Positions 27,088-36,409 of a stretch of DNA of 64,000 nt are shown one piece after another. This stretch comes from Lysobacterales bacterium (GTDB lineage Bacteria > Pseudomonadota > Gammaproteobacteria > Xanthomonadales > Xanthomonadaceae). A model generated the notes under the pieces. The model did not search any database, was not told where the DNA came from, and was given only the letters and a program-made list of their open reading frames with translations. Both the position numbers and the translations under genes were made by a program. Where the stretch lies: contig JADCRD010000003.1 of assembly GCA_014946745.1 (NCBI GenBank), positions 620,001 to 684,000 on the forward strand. Direction: 5' to 3'. The first letter of the stretch is position 1, and each line of letters begins with the position of its first letter.

Positions 27088-28092
27088 ATGGATTCGCTGA
27101 GCCAGCTGCTGCTGGGCGCGGCCTGCACCGCCGCTTGTGTGCCTGCGCGTCATCGCCGCGCCGGCCTGCTGGTCGGCGCTGCGCTCGGCACCTTGCCCGA
27201 TCTCGACGTGATCCCGCTGTCCTTCTTCGATCTCGATCCGGTGCAGCAGATGACCCTGCATCGCGGCGCCTCGCACTCGCTGTTCCTACTGCCCCTGCTG
27301 GCGCTGGCGCTGTGGGCGCTGCTGCGACGATGGACGCCCGTGCGCGAGGCACCGCGCGCCTGGCTGGCCGGTATCGCGCTGGCCCTGCTCACTCATCCGC
27401 TGCTCGACGCGCTGACGGTCTACGGAACCCAGCTGGTGTGGCCGCTTGCGCCGCATCCGGCGATGTGGTCCTCGCTGTTCATCATCGATCCGCTCTACAC
27501 CCTGCCGCTGCTGCTCGGCTGCGCGCTGGGCTGGCTGCTACGCCACCGTCCAGCGGGAACGCGCGCGCTGCTGGCCGGGCTGATCCTGTCGACCGGCTAT
27601 ATCGGCTGGTCCCTGACGGCGAAGGCGCTGGTCGAGCGCGAGGTCGAGCGCAGCCTTGCCGGCACCGGTCATGAAGATGCGCCGCGCTTTACGGTGCCCA
27701 TGCCCTTCCAGACCCTGCTGTGGCGCGTTGTGGTGATGACGCCGGACGGCTTTCTCGAGGGCGAGCGCTCGCTGTGGGCCGACTCGGGCCCGATCCGTTT
27801 CCGCAGCTACAGCAGCGATACGGACGCGTTGGACGCAGTGCGCGAACTGCCGGCCGTGCAGCGGCTGCTGTGGTTCAACCGTGGCTTCATGAAAGCCGAA
27901 GTGCGCGAGGGCCAGATCGTGCTGTCCGACCTTCGCATGGGCGCTGAGCCTGACTACAGCTTCAACTTCGCGGTAGCACGGGTCACCGGTACGGGGATCG
28001 AGGAGATCCGCCCCGAGCAGCTGGCCTGGCCCTGGCAGGTGCGGCGGCGACTGGCCGCGATGTGGGCGCGGATCTGGGTGCAGCCGGATTGA
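27088..28092 (+). CDS. membrane-bound metal-dependent hydrolase (YdjM/DUF457 family)
   Basis: 334 residues. It begins MDSLSQLLLGAACTAACV, with the family's GTLPDLDVIP and HRGASHSLFLLPLLAL motifs (Asp and His metal ligands) and LTHPLLDALTVYGTQL. Four or five hydrophobic helices are followed by a soluble C-terminal half of about 130 residues. Members are inner-membrane proteins linked to lipid or LexA-regulated functions; the substrate is unknown. It is followed by a long repeat-filled gap. Confidence 0.85.
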   Translation: MDSLSQLLLGAACTAACVPARHRRAGLLVGAALGTLPDLDVIPLSFFDLDPVQQMTLHRGASHSLFLLPLLALALWALLRRWTPVREAPRAWLAGIALALLTHPLLDALTVYGTQLVWPLAPHPAMWSSLFIIDPLYTLPLLLGCALGWLLRHRPAGTRALLAGLILSTGYIGWSLTAKALVEREVERSLAGTGHEDAPRFTVPMPFQTLLWRVVVMTPDGFLEGERSLWADSGPIRFRSYSSDTDALDAVRELPAVQRLLWFNRGFMKAEVREGQIVLSDLRMGAEPDYSFNFAVARVTGTGIEEIRPEQLAWPWQVRRRLAAMWARIWVQPD

Positions 28093-28110
28093 GCCGGGAT
28101 TGGGGGGTGA

Positions 28111-28253
28111 GATGGCTCGTTTGCGCGGCACTGCCGCGCGAGCCATCGAACGCCTGAGCGCTGTGCGCGAGGGCCGGGGCCGCAGGCAGATGGCTCGTTT
28201 GCGCGGCACTGCCGCGCGAGCCATCGAACGCCTGAGCGCTGTGCGCGAGGGCC
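28111..28253 (+). repeat. tandem 65-bp copies of the GCGCGGCA palindromic element
   Basis: Copies at 28111-28175 and 28189-28253 are identical, with a 78-bp period and a 13-bp spacer. Each contains the palindrome GCGCGGCACTGCCGCGC inside a longer stem GGCTCG...CGAGCC and ends GCCTGAGCGCTGTGCGCGAG. They are diverged relatives of the perfect inverted copies around ribBA. Confidence 0.9.
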
Positions 28254-28369
28254 AGACGGAGATGTGGGATTGGTAGAGCAGGGCTGCCCGAGCGTTCCCG
28301 CCTGGCGCAAGCCCTGGACGCAGCTGCTGCAAGGCGGGTGGATGCGCTGCATCAGTGGGCCGATCGTCT

Positions 28370-28471
28370 CCCCTCTCCCCTTGTGGGAGAGGGGCAGGGG
28401 GAGAGGGGTAGCTATCTCGCGGCAGGCTGTCTCCCCCTCTCCCCAACCCCTCTCCCTCAAGGGGAGAGGGG
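28370..28471. repeat. cargo-free inverted pair of the DUF559-associated hairpin repeat
   Basis: Left copy at 28370-28408 (CCCCTCTCCCCTTGTGGGAG then AGGGGCAGGGGGAGAGGGG) and right copy at 28434-28471 (its near inverse, with AACCCCTCTCCC in the arm) are 25 bp apart. Each is itself a hairpin CCTCTCCC/GGGAGAGG. The same repeat brackets the DUF559 gene at 48.8-49.3 kb. Confidence 0.85.
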
Positions 28472-28522
28472 CTCAAGCGCGCACCATGCGGAGCCCTACG
28501 AATCCCCAATCCCCAATCCCCG

Positions 28523-29011
28523 CTATCCATCCACCTCCAGCTCCAGCGTTTCCTTGACCTCCTCCATCACCGCATAGCTGCGTGAGCCGGAGACGTGCGG
28601 CAGGGTCAGCAGGGTTTCGCCGAGCAGGCGGCGGTAGGCGGCCATGTCGGGCACGCGGGCCTTGATCAGGTAGTCGAAGTCGCCGGACACCAGGTGGCAC
28701 TCCAGCACCTGCGGCAGCACCACCACCGCGCGCTTGAACTCCTCGAACACATCCATCGCCGTGCGCAGCAGGCGGATTTCGACGAAGACCAGCAGGCCGG
28801 CGCCCATGCGGCCCGGGTCCAGCCGGGCGTGGTAGCCGCGGATATAGCCCTCGTCTTCGAGCTTCTTGACTCGTTCCAGACAGGGCGTTGGGGACAGCCC
28901 GACCCGTTTGGCGAGCTCGACGTTGGCCAGACGGCCGTCGCGCTGGAGCTCGCGCAGGATTCTGCGATCGATCTTATCCAGTTGATTCAAAATGACTTTT
29001 TTCTGCTTCAC
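28523..29011 (-). CDS. lrp: Lrp/AsnC family transcriptional regulator
   Basis: 162 residues. The winged helix LDKIDRRILRELQRDGRLANVELAKRVGLSPTPCLERVKKLEDEGYI is nearly that of E. coli Lrp, followed by the RAM ligand-binding domain (VFVEIRL, LECHLVSGDFDYLIKARV, LLGETLLTLPHV). The GTG at 29011 is chosen because it gives the usual ~12 residues before LDKIDRR; an AGGATC lies upstream. It is divergent from alanine dehydrogenase, an established Lrp-type target, so it probably activates ald in response to alanine or leucine. Its 3' end is directly against a repeat array. Confidence 0.93.
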   Translation of the reverse strand: MKQKKVILNQLDKIDRRILRELQRDGRLANVELAKRVGLSPTPCLERVKKLEDEGYIRGYHARLDPGRMGAGLLVFVEIRLLRTAMDVFEEFKRAVVVLPQVLECHLVSGDFDYLIKARVPDMAAYRRLLGETLLTLPHVSGSRSYAVMEEVKETLELEVDG

Positions 29012-29070
29012 GGAGATCCTGCTGCCAAGGTGCGGTTGCGCCGACGATTCGGCGGTCAATCGCCAATCTA

Positions 29071-29085
29071 CAGCAGGAAACTCTG
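29071..29085. promoter_or_regulatory. candidate Lrp box between lrp and ald
   Basis: CAGCAGGAAACTCTG matches about 10 of 15 positions of the Lrp consensus YAGHAWATTWTDCTR, with both half-sites (CAG at the left, CTG at the right), and lies in the AT-richer part of the divergent region. This is a by-eye match, not a scored one. Confidence 0.4.
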
Positions 29086-29203
29086 TTAGGCCGCGCCTAG
29101 ACTTCGCGACTGTTTTGCTTTGCGGGCCCGGGGCAGTGGATCTGCTCTGTTGCGGCGCAGCATGGCAGGGCATCTCCCACCCCATCGCATCGAGGTCGCA
29201 GCC

Positions 29204-30322
29204 ATGCTCATCGGCGTTCCCAAGGAAATCAAAAACCACGAGTACCGCGTCGGCATGGTTCCGGCCTCGGTGCGCGAGCTGGTGCAGCACGGCCATCAGG
29301 TCGTGGTCGAAGCGAATGCCGGCAGCGGCATCGGCTGTTCGGATGCCGACTACATCGCCGCCGGCGCCACCGTGCTGGCGACCGCCGATGAGGTCTTCGC
29401 GAAGGCCGACATGATCGTCAAGGTCAAGGAGCCACAGGCGGTCGAGCGCGCCCGTCTTCGCGAGGGCCAGGTGCTGTTCACCTACCTGCACCTGGCGCCG
29501 GACTGGCCGCAGACGGAAGAGCTGATCAAGTCCAAGGCCACCTGCATCGCCTATGAGACCGTCACCGCCGCCAACGGCAGCCTGCCCCTGCTGGCGCCGA
29601 TGTCCGAGGTCGCCGGCCGCATGTCGATCCAGGCCGGTGCGACCGCCTTGCAGAAGGCCAATGGCGGCCGCGGCATGCTGCTCGGCGGCGTGCCGGGCGT
29701 GGAGCCGGCGAAGGTCGTCATCCTCGGCGGCGGCGTGGTGGGTGCGAATGCCGCGCTGATGGCTGTGGGCCTGGGCGCGCAGGTGGTGATTCTGGATCGC
29801 AACGTCGACGTGCTGCGTCGCCTGGTGGCCCAGTTCGGCACCCGCGTCGAGACCGTGTTCTCCAGCGCCGACGCGGTCGAGCGCCATGTGCTGACGGCCG
29901 ACCTGGTGATCGGCGGCGTGCTGATTCCCGGCGCCGCTGCGCCCAAGCTGGTCAGCGCCGATCTGGTCCGCCGCATGAAGCCGGGTGCGGCCGTGGTCGA
30001 CGTCGCCATCGATCAGGGCGGCTGCTTCGAGACCGCGCATGCCACCACTCACGCCGAGCCGACCTACATCGTCGATGACGTGGTGCACTACTGCGTGGCC
30101 AACATGCCGGGCGCGGTGCCGCGCACCAGCACGTTTGCGCTGAACAACGCGACCCTGCCCTTCATCCTTGAACTGGCCAACAAGGGCGCAAAGCGCGCGA
30201 TGGCAGAAAACGTGCACCTGCTGCGCGGCCTCAACGTGCACGCCGGCCACGTGACCTACCAGCCGGTGGCGGAAGGTTTCAAGCTGCCCTACGTGCCGGC
30301 AGAGAAGGCACTGGGCCTGTAA
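29204..30322 (+). CDS. ald: alanine dehydrogenase
   Basis: 372 residues. It interconverts L-alanine and pyruvate with NAD+. It starts [20 protein letters not shown], typical of the family; the substrate-binding region includes KVKEPQAVE and TYLHLAPD, and the NAD-binding Rossmann motif is [28 protein letters not shown] (about residues 168-195). The catalytic Asp is in [19 protein letters not shown]. The upstream frame beyond 29204 is not conserved. It is divergent from lrp, and a strong hairpin lies after the stop. Confidence 0.96.
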   Translation: MLIGVPKEIKNHEYRVGMVPASVRELVQHGHQVVVEANAGSGIGCSDADYIAAGATVLATADEVFAKADMIVKVKEPQAVERARLREGQVLFTYLHLAPDWPQTEELIKSKATCIAYETVTAANGSLPLLAPMSEVAGRMSIQAGATALQKANGGRGMLLGGVPGVEPAKVVILGGGVVGANAALMAVGLGAQVVILDRNVDVLRRLVAQFGTRVETVFSSADAVERHVLTADLVIGGVLIPGAAAPKLVSADLVRRMKPGAAVVDVAIDQGGCFETAHATTHAEPTYIVDDVVHYCVANMPGAVPRTSTFALNNATLPFILELANKGAKRAMAENVHLLRGLNVHAGHVTYQPVAEGFKLPYVPAEKALGL

Positions 30323-30393
30323 GCCGCGCCGGGCCTGCGCTCCGCCGCCTCGGCGGGGCGTGGGTGAGGCCATCCATCGCAGCCCCCGCGATG

Positions 30394-30426
30394 CGCACAC
30401 AGCCCGGTCTTGCCGGGCTGTGTGCG
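30394..30426. terminator. strong hairpin between convergent ald and GT41 genes
   Basis: Perfect 14-bp stem CGCACACAGCCCGG / CCGGGCTGTGTGCG with a TCTTG loop, followed by TTGTG. It sits between two convergent genes and may serve both. Confidence 0.75.
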
Positions 30427-30441
30427 TTGTGGGCGCCCGAT

Positions 30442-32064
30442 TCAGCTGACGCGCGGCTGCGCCGTGGCCAAAAAGTCGGCAAAGGCCCGCTGGGTATCCG
30501 CGCGCGCGTACAGCGTCGGCCCTCGCTCGCGCAGCCGGGCGCGCAGGCGCTCGCGCAGAGCAGCGTCGCTGCCGAGCCGCTGCGCCGCGCGCACCATCCC
30601 GGCGGCGTCGCGGGCGATCAGCTCTGGCGTGTCCAGCCACGTCAGCAGGGCGGCGGTCTGCCGCGAGCGCATGGTCGGGCCTTCCACGGCGACGATCGGC
30701 AGCCCCTGCGGCAGCAGGTCAAGCGCGCTCATTCCGCCCGACCAGCCCAAGGTGTCGAGGCCGAAATCGCAGGCGGCAGCCAACGCCTGGAAACGCTCCA
30801 GCGGCATCAGCGCATGGGTCAGCACGCGTGTGTCCATGTCCACGCCCTCGCGCTCGAAGGCCGGGCGCATGCGCGCGCGCAGATCGGCGATGTGTTCCTC
30901 GCCGACCAGCGGAGTCAGGTGCAGGCGGGCCCGCGGCAGCGCGCCCAGGATCTTGGCGAACACCGCGTCCTGTGCCGGCAGCAGCTTGAAGGCCGCTTGC
31001 GCGCAGAGGATTTCGAGGCTGTCAGGTTCGCTCCGGCTCAGCCCTTCGGACGCTTCGGCGCGCGCCCGTGCCGGCGCCGGCGCGAGGCCATGGCCAAGGC
31101 CCGGCAGGCGCACCAGCGCTTCGTGGTAATGCTCGGCCGCATCGCGCGGCTCCAGCACATCCGGCACCAGCGCGTAGTCGATCGTCGGCAGCCCGGTCGT
31201 CACCGGATGGCCCCACAGGCAGGCCTGCACGGGCGCGAGACGCAGCGCGGCCAAGCCCTGATGCATGGGGTGCATGCCGATTTCGGGGTAGACGATGACG
31301 TCGGGTTCGAGCGCGGCGAGCAGGGCCCGCCACTGTGGCGCTTGGCGCGGCCCGGCGTGACGCGTGCCGGCGGCGTGCAGGCGGGCCTGCCATTGGGCGG
31401 CGCCGGGTTCGAGGTCGAGGAAGTGGACGTCGAAGCGCTCGCGGTCCAGGCCCTCGAACAGCGGCAGGAACAGTCGCGCCACGGTGTGCTCGCGGAAGTG
31501 CGCGCTGACCACGGCGATGCGGCGCCGGCCCTGGCGCAGTGGGCGTGGCGGCAAGCCAGGGTCGAGCGCCGCCATCATCCGCGCGATGAGCCGCCCGTAG
31601 CGGCGCATCTCCGGCACCGCGTCCTCGATGTAGTGCAGGTAGAAGGGCGTGGCGCTGCCCACGCAGCCCCAGACCTGGGCGGCCATGCCGGGCCGACGGA
31701 AATCCTGCGACTCGAACCAGCGCAGGCCCTCGCGCCAGCGCTGGACGAAGGCCGTCTGTTCCGCCTCGCTGGCCGGGCTCGGGTCCAAGGGGTACTGGAA
31801 GCCCAGCCAGCGCGCGGGCAGGAAACCCGGATCGCGGCGCAGCGCCTCGGACAGCGCCAGATGACCCTCGCGAAAGCAGAAGCCCGTGAAGCATTCGAAG
31901 GCCCAGTCCATCGCGGCATACACGTCTGCGCCAGCCGCGGCGCGCATCCGTGCAGCCTGTCGTCGCGCCGCGCTGCCGGCGGGTTCTGCGCGGATCAGCG
32001 CCGCATAGTCGGGCAAGGCGCCGCTCACGGCCGTGACACTGGCGATTCCGCTGGGATGTGACAT
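30442..32064 (-). CDS. GT41 (SPINDLY/OGT-like) protein glycosyltransferase
   Basis: 540 residues. The C-terminal ~350 residues match the GT41 catalytic domain: [76 protein letters not shown], and late motifs [12 protein letters not shown]-like ([20 protein letters not shown]). The N-terminal ~170 residues are helical but lack recognisable TPR repeats, unlike eukaryotic OGT. Family members transfer GlcNAc, glucose or fucose to proteins. Target and sugar are unknown, and no adhesin or flagellin gene is adjacent. It is divergent from glyA, 72 bp apart. Confidence 0.82.
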   Translation of the reverse strand: MSHPSGIASVTAVSGALPDYAALIRAEPAGSAARRQAARMRAAAGADVYAAMDWAFECFTGFCFREGHLALSEALRRDPGFLPARWLGFQYPLDPSPASEAEQTAFVQRWREGLRWFESQDFRRPGMAAQVWGCVGSATPFYLHYIEDAVPEMRRYGRLIARMMAALDPGLPPRPLRQGRRRIAVVSAHFREHTVARLFLPLFEGLDRERFDVHFLDLEPGAAQWQARLHAAGTRHAGPRQAPQWRALLAALEPDVIVYPEIGMHPMHQGLAALRLAPVQACLWGHPVTTGLPTIDYALVPDVLEPRDAAEHYHEALVRLPGLGHGLAPAPARARAEASEGLSRSEPDSLEILCAQAAFKLLPAQDAVFAKILGALPRARLHLTPLVGEEHIADLRARMRPAFEREGVDMDTRVLTHALMPLERFQALAAACDFGLDTLGWSGGMSALDLLPQGLPIVAVEGPTMRSRQTAALLTWLDTPELIARDAAGMVRAAQRLGSDAALRERLRARLRERGPTLYARADTQRAFADFLATAQPRVS

Positions 32065-32136
32065 GGGCGAATTTCAGGGGCCAAACCCCAGCACGGTATC
32101 ATCCGCAACCTTCCTCCCAGCGCCGGTGCCCGCCCC

Positions 32137-33405
32137 ATGTTCAGTGCCTCCATGAAGATCGAAGGCTACGACCCCGAACTCGCCGCGGCCATGGCCGCCG
32201 AGCATCAGCGTCAGGAGGATCACGTCGAACTCATCGCCTCGGAGAACTACGCCAGCCCGCGCGTGCTGGAGGCGCAGGGCAGCGTGCTCACCAACAAGTA
32301 CGCCGAGGGATATCCGGGCAAGCGCTACTACGGCGGCTGCGAACACGTCGACGTCGCCGAGCGCCTGGCCATCGAGCGCTGCAAGCAGCTGTTTGGCGCG
32401 GACTACGCCAACGTGCAGCCGCACTCGGGCAGTCAGGCCAACCAGGGCGTGTTCCTGGCCCTGCTGCAGCCGGGCGACACGATTCTTGGAATGAGCCTGG
32501 CCCATGGCGGCCATCTGACCCACGGCGCCAAGGTCAATGCCTCCGGCAAGCTGTTCAACGCGGTGCAGTACGGCGTTGACGAGCAGGGTCTGATCGACAT
32601 GGACGAAGTCGAGCGCCTGGCGGTCGAGCACCGGCCGAAGATGGTCATCGCCGGTTTCTCCGCCTACTCGCAGGTGCTCGACTGGGCGCGCTTCCGCGCC
32701 ATTGCCGACAAGGTGGGTGCTTACCTGTTCGTCGACATGGCCCACATCGCCGGTCTGGTCGCCGCCGGCGTCTACCCCAACCCCCTGCCGCATGCCCACG
32801 TGGTCACCAGCACCACCCACAAGACCCTGCGCGGCCCGCGCGGCGGCATCATCGTGTTCAGCCGCGAGGGCGCTGGCGACAAGGCCGAGGAGCTGGAAAA
32901 GAAACTGCAGAGCATCGTCTTCCCGGGCATCCAGGGCGGCCCGCTGATGCACGTCATCGCCGCCAAGGCCGTCGCCTTCAAAGAGGCGCTTGAGCCCGAG
33001 TTCAAGGCCTACCAGCAGCAGGTGGTGAAGAACGCGCAGGCGATGGCGAAAACGCTGATCGCGCGCGGCTACAAGATCGTGTCGGGCGGCACCGAGAACC
33101 ACCTGATGCTGATCGACCTGATCGGCCGCGAGGTCAGCGGCAAGGATGCCGAAGCCGCACTCGGCAAGGCGCACATCACGGTCAACAAGAACTCCGTGCC
33201 GAACGACCCGCGCTCACCCTTCGTCACCTCGGGCCTGCGCATCGGCACCCCCGCCGTCACCACCCGCGGCTACACGGAGGCCGACTGCGTCGAGTTGGCG
33301 AACCTGATCGCCGACGTACTCGACGCACCGACCGATGCCGCCGTGCTGGCCCGCGTGACGGATGCCGTCACGGCACAATGCCGGAAGTATCGGGTGTATC
33401 AGTGA
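32137..33405 (+). CDS. glyA: serine hydroxymethyltransferase
   Basis: 422 residues. It converts serine and THF to glycine and methylene-THF. PLP lysine K229 is in [14 protein letters not shown]; other motifs are [34 protein letters not shown] and [10 protein letters not shown]. It is full length and well conserved. It is followed by a 307-bp gap of dispersed repeats before nrdR, an order common in Xanthomonadaceae. Confidence 0.98.
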   Translation: MFSASMKIEGYDPELAAAMAAEHQRQEDHVELIASENYASPRVLEAQGSVLTNKYAEGYPGKRYYGGCEHVDVAERLAIERCKQLFGADYANVQPHSGSQANQGVFLALLQPGDTILGMSLAHGGHLTHGAKVNASGKLFNAVQYGVDEQGLIDMDEVERLAVEHRPKMVIAGFSAYSQVLDWARFRAIADKVGAYLFVDMAHIAGLVAAGVYPNPLPHAHVVTSTTHKTLRGPRGGIIVFSREGAGDKAEELEKKLQSIVFPGIQGGPLMHVIAAKAVAFKEALEPEFKAYQQQVVKNAQAMAKTLIARGYKIVSGGTENHLMLIDLIGREVSGKDAEAALGKAHITVNKNSVPNDPRSPFVTSGLRIGTPAVTTRGYTEADCVELANLIADVLDAPTDAAVLARVTDAVTAQCRKYRVYQ

Positions 33406-33408
33406 AGC

Positions 33409-33664
33409 TGGGATTGGGGATTCGGGATTGGGGATTCGTTTGGAGCCGGCGTGCTGGGCTCGCACGGCAAGCTGCGCCCGTGACGCAAGGCCGAAGCCAA
33501 GCAAGAATTCTTGCCGCATTCCGCTCTTGCGAATCTCGAATCTCGAATCCCGAATCCCGGCTCCAAACGAATCCCGAATCCCGGCCTCCGCGCGTAGCGC
33601 TCCGGCGCTCATCGGCGCGCGGACCAGTGGTCCGCGAACGCGCCTCTTCGCTCCCAAATCCCGG
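33409..33664. repeat. composite repeat block between glyA and nrdR
   Basis: The 307-bp gap holds GGGATTGGGGATTCGGGATT units at 33413-33438, inverted GAATCCCG units at 33536-33586, and then a variant of the palindromic element (33584-33664): GCGTAGCGCTCCGGCGCTC is retained, but the core palindrome is GCGCGGACCAGTGGTCCGCG instead of GCGCGGCACTGCCGCGC. The stem is kept while the sequence differs, suggesting structure is what is maintained. No gene was seen. Confidence 0.75.
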
Positions 33665-33712
33665 GCCGGCCCACACGCTCGACAAGAACCTCACCCAAGA
33701 TCGCCGGCCCTG

Positions 33713-34237
33713 ATGCGCTGCCCCTTCTGCCAGCACGAGGACAGCCGCGTCGTCGACAGTCGCGTCAGCGAGGATGGCGGCAGCATTCGCCGGCGGCGTG
33801 AGTGTCCCGCCTGCGGCGAGCGCTTCTCGACGCTGGAGACGGTGGAGATCAAGCTGCCGGCCATCGTGAAGAGCGACGGCCGGCGCGAGGCCTTCGATGA
33901 GCGCAAGCTGCGCGGCAGCCTCGGCAAGGCGCTGCAGAAGCGGCCGGTGTCCGAGGCGCAGGTCGATGAGGCCGTGCGCGGCGTGGTTCGGCAGCTGAGG
34001 CTCTCAGCGGAACGCGAGCTGCCCTCGCGCCAGCTCGGCGAGTGGGTGATGGAGGCCCTGCGCGGTCTGGATCAGGTCGCCTACGTGCGTTTCGCCTCGG
34101 TCTACCGTCGTTTCGAGGACGTGCAGGCTTTCCGCGAGGAGATCGAGAAGCTCGAGCGCGAGCTGCCTGGCCTCGACAAGGTGCAGCTGCCCCTGCTGCA
34201 GGACCTGCCGCTGCCGCCCTTGCGGAGTCGCAAGTGA
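33713..34237 (+). CDS. nrdR: ribonucleotide reductase transcriptional repressor
   Basis: 174 residues. The N-terminal zinc ribbon is C3-x2-C6 ... C31-x2-C34 ([21 protein letters not shown]), followed by an ATP-cone domain ([36 protein letters not shown]). It represses nrd genes when (d)ATP is bound. The usual family length is about 150-160; this one has a ~20-residue Leu/Pro-rich tail. Its stop overlaps the GNAT gene start (GTGA). Confidence 0.96.
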   Translation: MRCPFCQHEDSRVVDSRVSEDGGSIRRRRECPACGERFSTLETVEIKLPAIVKSDGRREAFDERKLRGSLGKALQKRPVSEAQVDEAVRGVVRQLRLSAERELPSRQLGEWVMEALRGLDQVAYVRFASVYRRFEDVQAFREEIEKLERELPGLDKVQLPLLQDLPLPPLRSRK

Positions 34238-34782
34238 GCCAGCGCCTGCACACCCCACAGCCGGTCGAGCCGATCCCGCCCTACCGGATCACCTGGCTGT
34301 CGGCGCATCGGGACCTGGTCCCGACGCTGGCCGCCTGGCACTACGATGCCTTCCGGAACTACGTGCCGAACTGGAGCGTGGCGGCCGCCGCAGCCGAGCT
34401 TGCGACGCACCGCCTCCATGAACTGCCCTGCACCCTGGTGGCGATCAGCGAGGACGACGAGGCCCTGGGCTCGGTCAGCCTGCTGGAGGAAGATCCGCCG
34501 GGCGGCCCGGAACACGCCCCCTGGCTAGCCAGCTTCTACGTCCGCGCCGATCTGCGCGGTCGCGGCGTTGGTCGCGCCCTGATGCAGCGCGCCAGCAGCG
34601 AGGCCTTCGACATGGGCCATGCCTACCTGCATCTCTGGACTCGCGATCAGGCCCCGTACTACGAGCGTCACGGCTGGGAGCGCGTGGGCGTGGTGCGTCT
34701 GCCGGTGGGGCCGGCGATCCTGATGCGCACCCGCACCCGTCCGAATGCACCGGAGCCCGAGAGCGTCGCGGAGGATTCGTAG
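34234..34782 (+). CDS. GNAT family N-acetyltransferase
   Basis: 182 residues. Acetyl-CoA binding motif A is [22 protein letters not shown], and motif B includes [21 protein letters not shown]. The N-terminus reads [22 protein letters not shown]. The GTG start overlaps nrdR by 4 bases, so the two are co-translated; this nrdR-GNAT-ribD order is seen in related genomes. The acceptor is unknown. Confidence 0.88.
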   Translation: MSQRLHTPQPVEPIPPYRITWLSAHRDLVPTLAAWHYDAFRNYVPNWSVAAAAAELATHRLHELPCTLVAISEDDEALGSVSLLEEDPPGGPEHAPWLASFYVRADLRGRGVGRALMQRASSEAFDMGHAYLHLWTRDQAPYYERHGWERVGVVRLPVGPAILMRTRTRPNAPEPESVAEDS

Positions 34783-34966
34783 CCCTGATCGCTTGCATGC
34801 GGCAAAACCCGCTTCGAGCGAGCGGCATGGCATGCCGACCTTTCTTGCGACTGCGCCGCGAGCGTCTCGATGCTGCTTGTCAAGCCGCGCCGCGGCATGC
34901 CCGGCGGCGCATGCCTGTTCCCGCCGCGACACTCGGCGTTTCCAGACGACTGCGAGCCTCTAGGCT

Positions 34967-36082
34967 GTGAATCCCCAATCCCCAATCCCCAATCCGCGCT
35001 TTTCCGCCACCGATCACGCTCACATGGCGCGAGCGCTGCGTCTGGCCGCGCGCGGGCTGTTCACCACCCAGCCCAATCCGCGGGTGGGCTGCGTGATCGC
35101 GCGCGGCGATGCGGTGTTGGGCGAGGGCTGGCATATCCGCGCCGGCGGCCCACACGCCGAGGTGCACGCGCTGCATGCGGCCGGCGAGTCGGCGCGCGGC
35201 GCCACGGCTTACGTCACCCTGGAGCCCTGCGGCCTGCACGGGCGCACGCCGCCCTGCGCGGACGCCTTGATCGCGGCCGCCGTCGCGCGGGTGGTGATCG
35301 CCTGCGAAGACGCTTTCCAGAGCGAGGGTGGGGCGCTGGCGCGCATGCGCGCGGCGGGCATCGAGGTCGTCTCGGGGCTGATGCGCGAAGACGCGCGCGA
35401 GCTGAACATCGGCTTCTTCAGCCGCGTCGAGCGCGGGCGGCCGTTCGTGCGGCTCAAGCTCGCGGCCAGCCTGGACGGGCGCATCGCGCTGGCCTCCGGC
35501 GAGTCGAAGTGGATCACCGGCGAAGCCGCGCGCGCCGACGTGCAGCGCTGGCGTGCGCGGTCCTCGGCCATCCTCACCGGCAGCGGCACCGCGCTGGCGG
35601 ATAACCCCAGGCTTACCGTGCGCCTGCCTGACACCGACTTCCTGCCGCCGCTGCGCGTGCTGCTCGACCGTGAGCTGCGCCTGTCGCCTTCGGCGCATCT
35701 GCTGGCCGACGGCGCCGCACCCACGCTGGTGTTTCACGCCGATCGCATCGCCGCATCCGCAGACTGCGCGCCGCATGTGATGCGCTGCGGGGTTCCTGAG
35801 CGCGAGGGCGCGCTTGATCTCAACGCTGTGGTCACCGAACTGGCGCAGCGCGGCATCAATGAACTGCTGGTGGAATGCGGCCCCCGGCTCGCCGGAGCGC
35901 TGATGCGCAACGGTCTGGTGGATGAGCTACTGCTGTACCAGGCGCCGGTGCTGCTGGGCGGCGACGCGCAGCCGATGCTCGATGCGCTGCTTCTGGCGCG
36001 GCTTGATCAACGCACCGCGTGGCGGGTGATCGAGCGCCGCCAGATCGGCGACGACCAGTGCCTGCGCCTGCGGTCTGCATAA
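34967..36082 (+). CDS. ribD: bifunctional pyrimidine deaminase/reductase of riboflavin synthesis
   Basis: 371 residues. The deaminase half carries the zinc site H63-A-E65 (GGPHAEVHAL) and PC88-x8-C97 (LEPCGLHGRTPPC). The reductase half starts near residue 150 (FVRLKLAASLDGRIAL) with ITGEAARADVQRWRARSSAILTGSGT and LLVECGPRLAGALM. The GTG start at 34967 lies inside a dispersed AATCCCC repeat, which therefore encodes residues 2-11 (NPQSPIPNPR); the conserved part begins at FSATDHAHMARALR. The next ATG (35024) would remove conserved residues, so the repeat-borne start is preferred, with some doubt. Confidence 0.93.
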   Translation: MNPQSPIPNPRFSATDHAHMARALRLAARGLFTTQPNPRVGCVIARGDAVLGEGWHIRAGGPHAEVHALHAAGESARGATAYVTLEPCGLHGRTPPCADALIAAAVARVVIACEDAFQSEGGALARMRAAGIEVVSGLMREDARELNIGFFSRVERGRPFVRLKLAASLDGRIALASGESKWITGEAARADVQRWRARSSAILTGSGTALADNPRLTVRLPDTDFLPPLRVLLDRELRLSPSAHLLADGAAPTLVFHADRIAASADCAPHVMRCGVPEREGALDLNAVVTELAQRGINELLVECGPRLAGALMRNGLVDELLLYQAPVLLGGDAQPMLDALLLARLDQRTAWRVIERRQIGDDQCLRLRSA

Positions 36083-36239
36083 GGTGGGTCCCGACCCACC
36101 ACGGCAGCGAGTCTCGCGTTGGGCGCGAATCGGTGTCGACGCTGCTGCACGGGATGAACACGTGCGTCGACCGTTGAGCTCTGCTGCAAAGGATGAACAC
36201 GTGCGTCGAGCATTGAGCTCCGGTGGGTCAAGACCCACC
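36083..36239. repeat. GGTGGGTC hairpin-bounded repeat with 39-bp tandem copies
   Basis: Immediately after the ribD stop lies GGTGGGTC-CC-GACCCACC (36083-36100); the same stem returns as GGTGGGTC-AA-GACCCACC (36222-36239). Between them a 40-bp unit containing GGATGAACACGTGCGTCGA is present twice (36142-36181 and 36181-36220, period 39). The first hairpin could end ribD transcription. No gene was found in the 327-bp ribD-ribE gap. Confidence 0.75.
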
Positions 36240-36310
36240 CTATGCGGGTCGCGTTGATCGGCAGCGTGCGCTTTGAAGGATCGAAGTGTTCCGAAGCGGA
36301 TGCCGCTTCC

Positions 36311-36399
36311 CCGGCCCCACGCGCTTGGCGCTCGGGCGTTCGTCGGCTGGCGTGGCAGTGCCGCGCCAGCCAGCCTCCTCACCCCCAATCCCCAACCCG
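36311..36399 (-). repeat. diverged copy of the palindromic element before ribE
   Basis: Reads, on the minus strand, GGTTGGGGATTGGGGGTGAG followed by a GGCTGGCGCGGCACTGCCACGCCAGCC-type stem and the GAACGCCCGAGCGCC tail. The stem arms have changed from GGCTCG/CGAGCC to GGCTGG/CCAGCC, keeping pairing. It ends 11 bp before the ribE start codon. Confidence 0.75.
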
Positions 36400-36409
36400 G
36401 CTCTCAACC

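Larger units (their letters stand above)
28095..28522. repeat. repeat-filled gap bounded by inverted GGGATTGGGG arrays
   Basis: The 430-bp gap after the YdjM-like gene contains no gene. It opens with GGGATTGGGG at 28096 and closes with inverted AATCCCC units (28500-28521) that abut the stop of the lrp gene. Inside are a 65-bp element repeated twice (28111-28253) and an inverted pair of CCCCTCTCCC hairpins (28370-28471), each listed separately. Confidence 0.85.

Noticed and set aside
29012-30640. Long N-terminal extension in frame with the Lrp gene
   Set aside because: It lies antisense to ald; only the last 162 codons carry the Lrp/AsnC domains, and a GTG with a ribosome-binding site lies at 29011.
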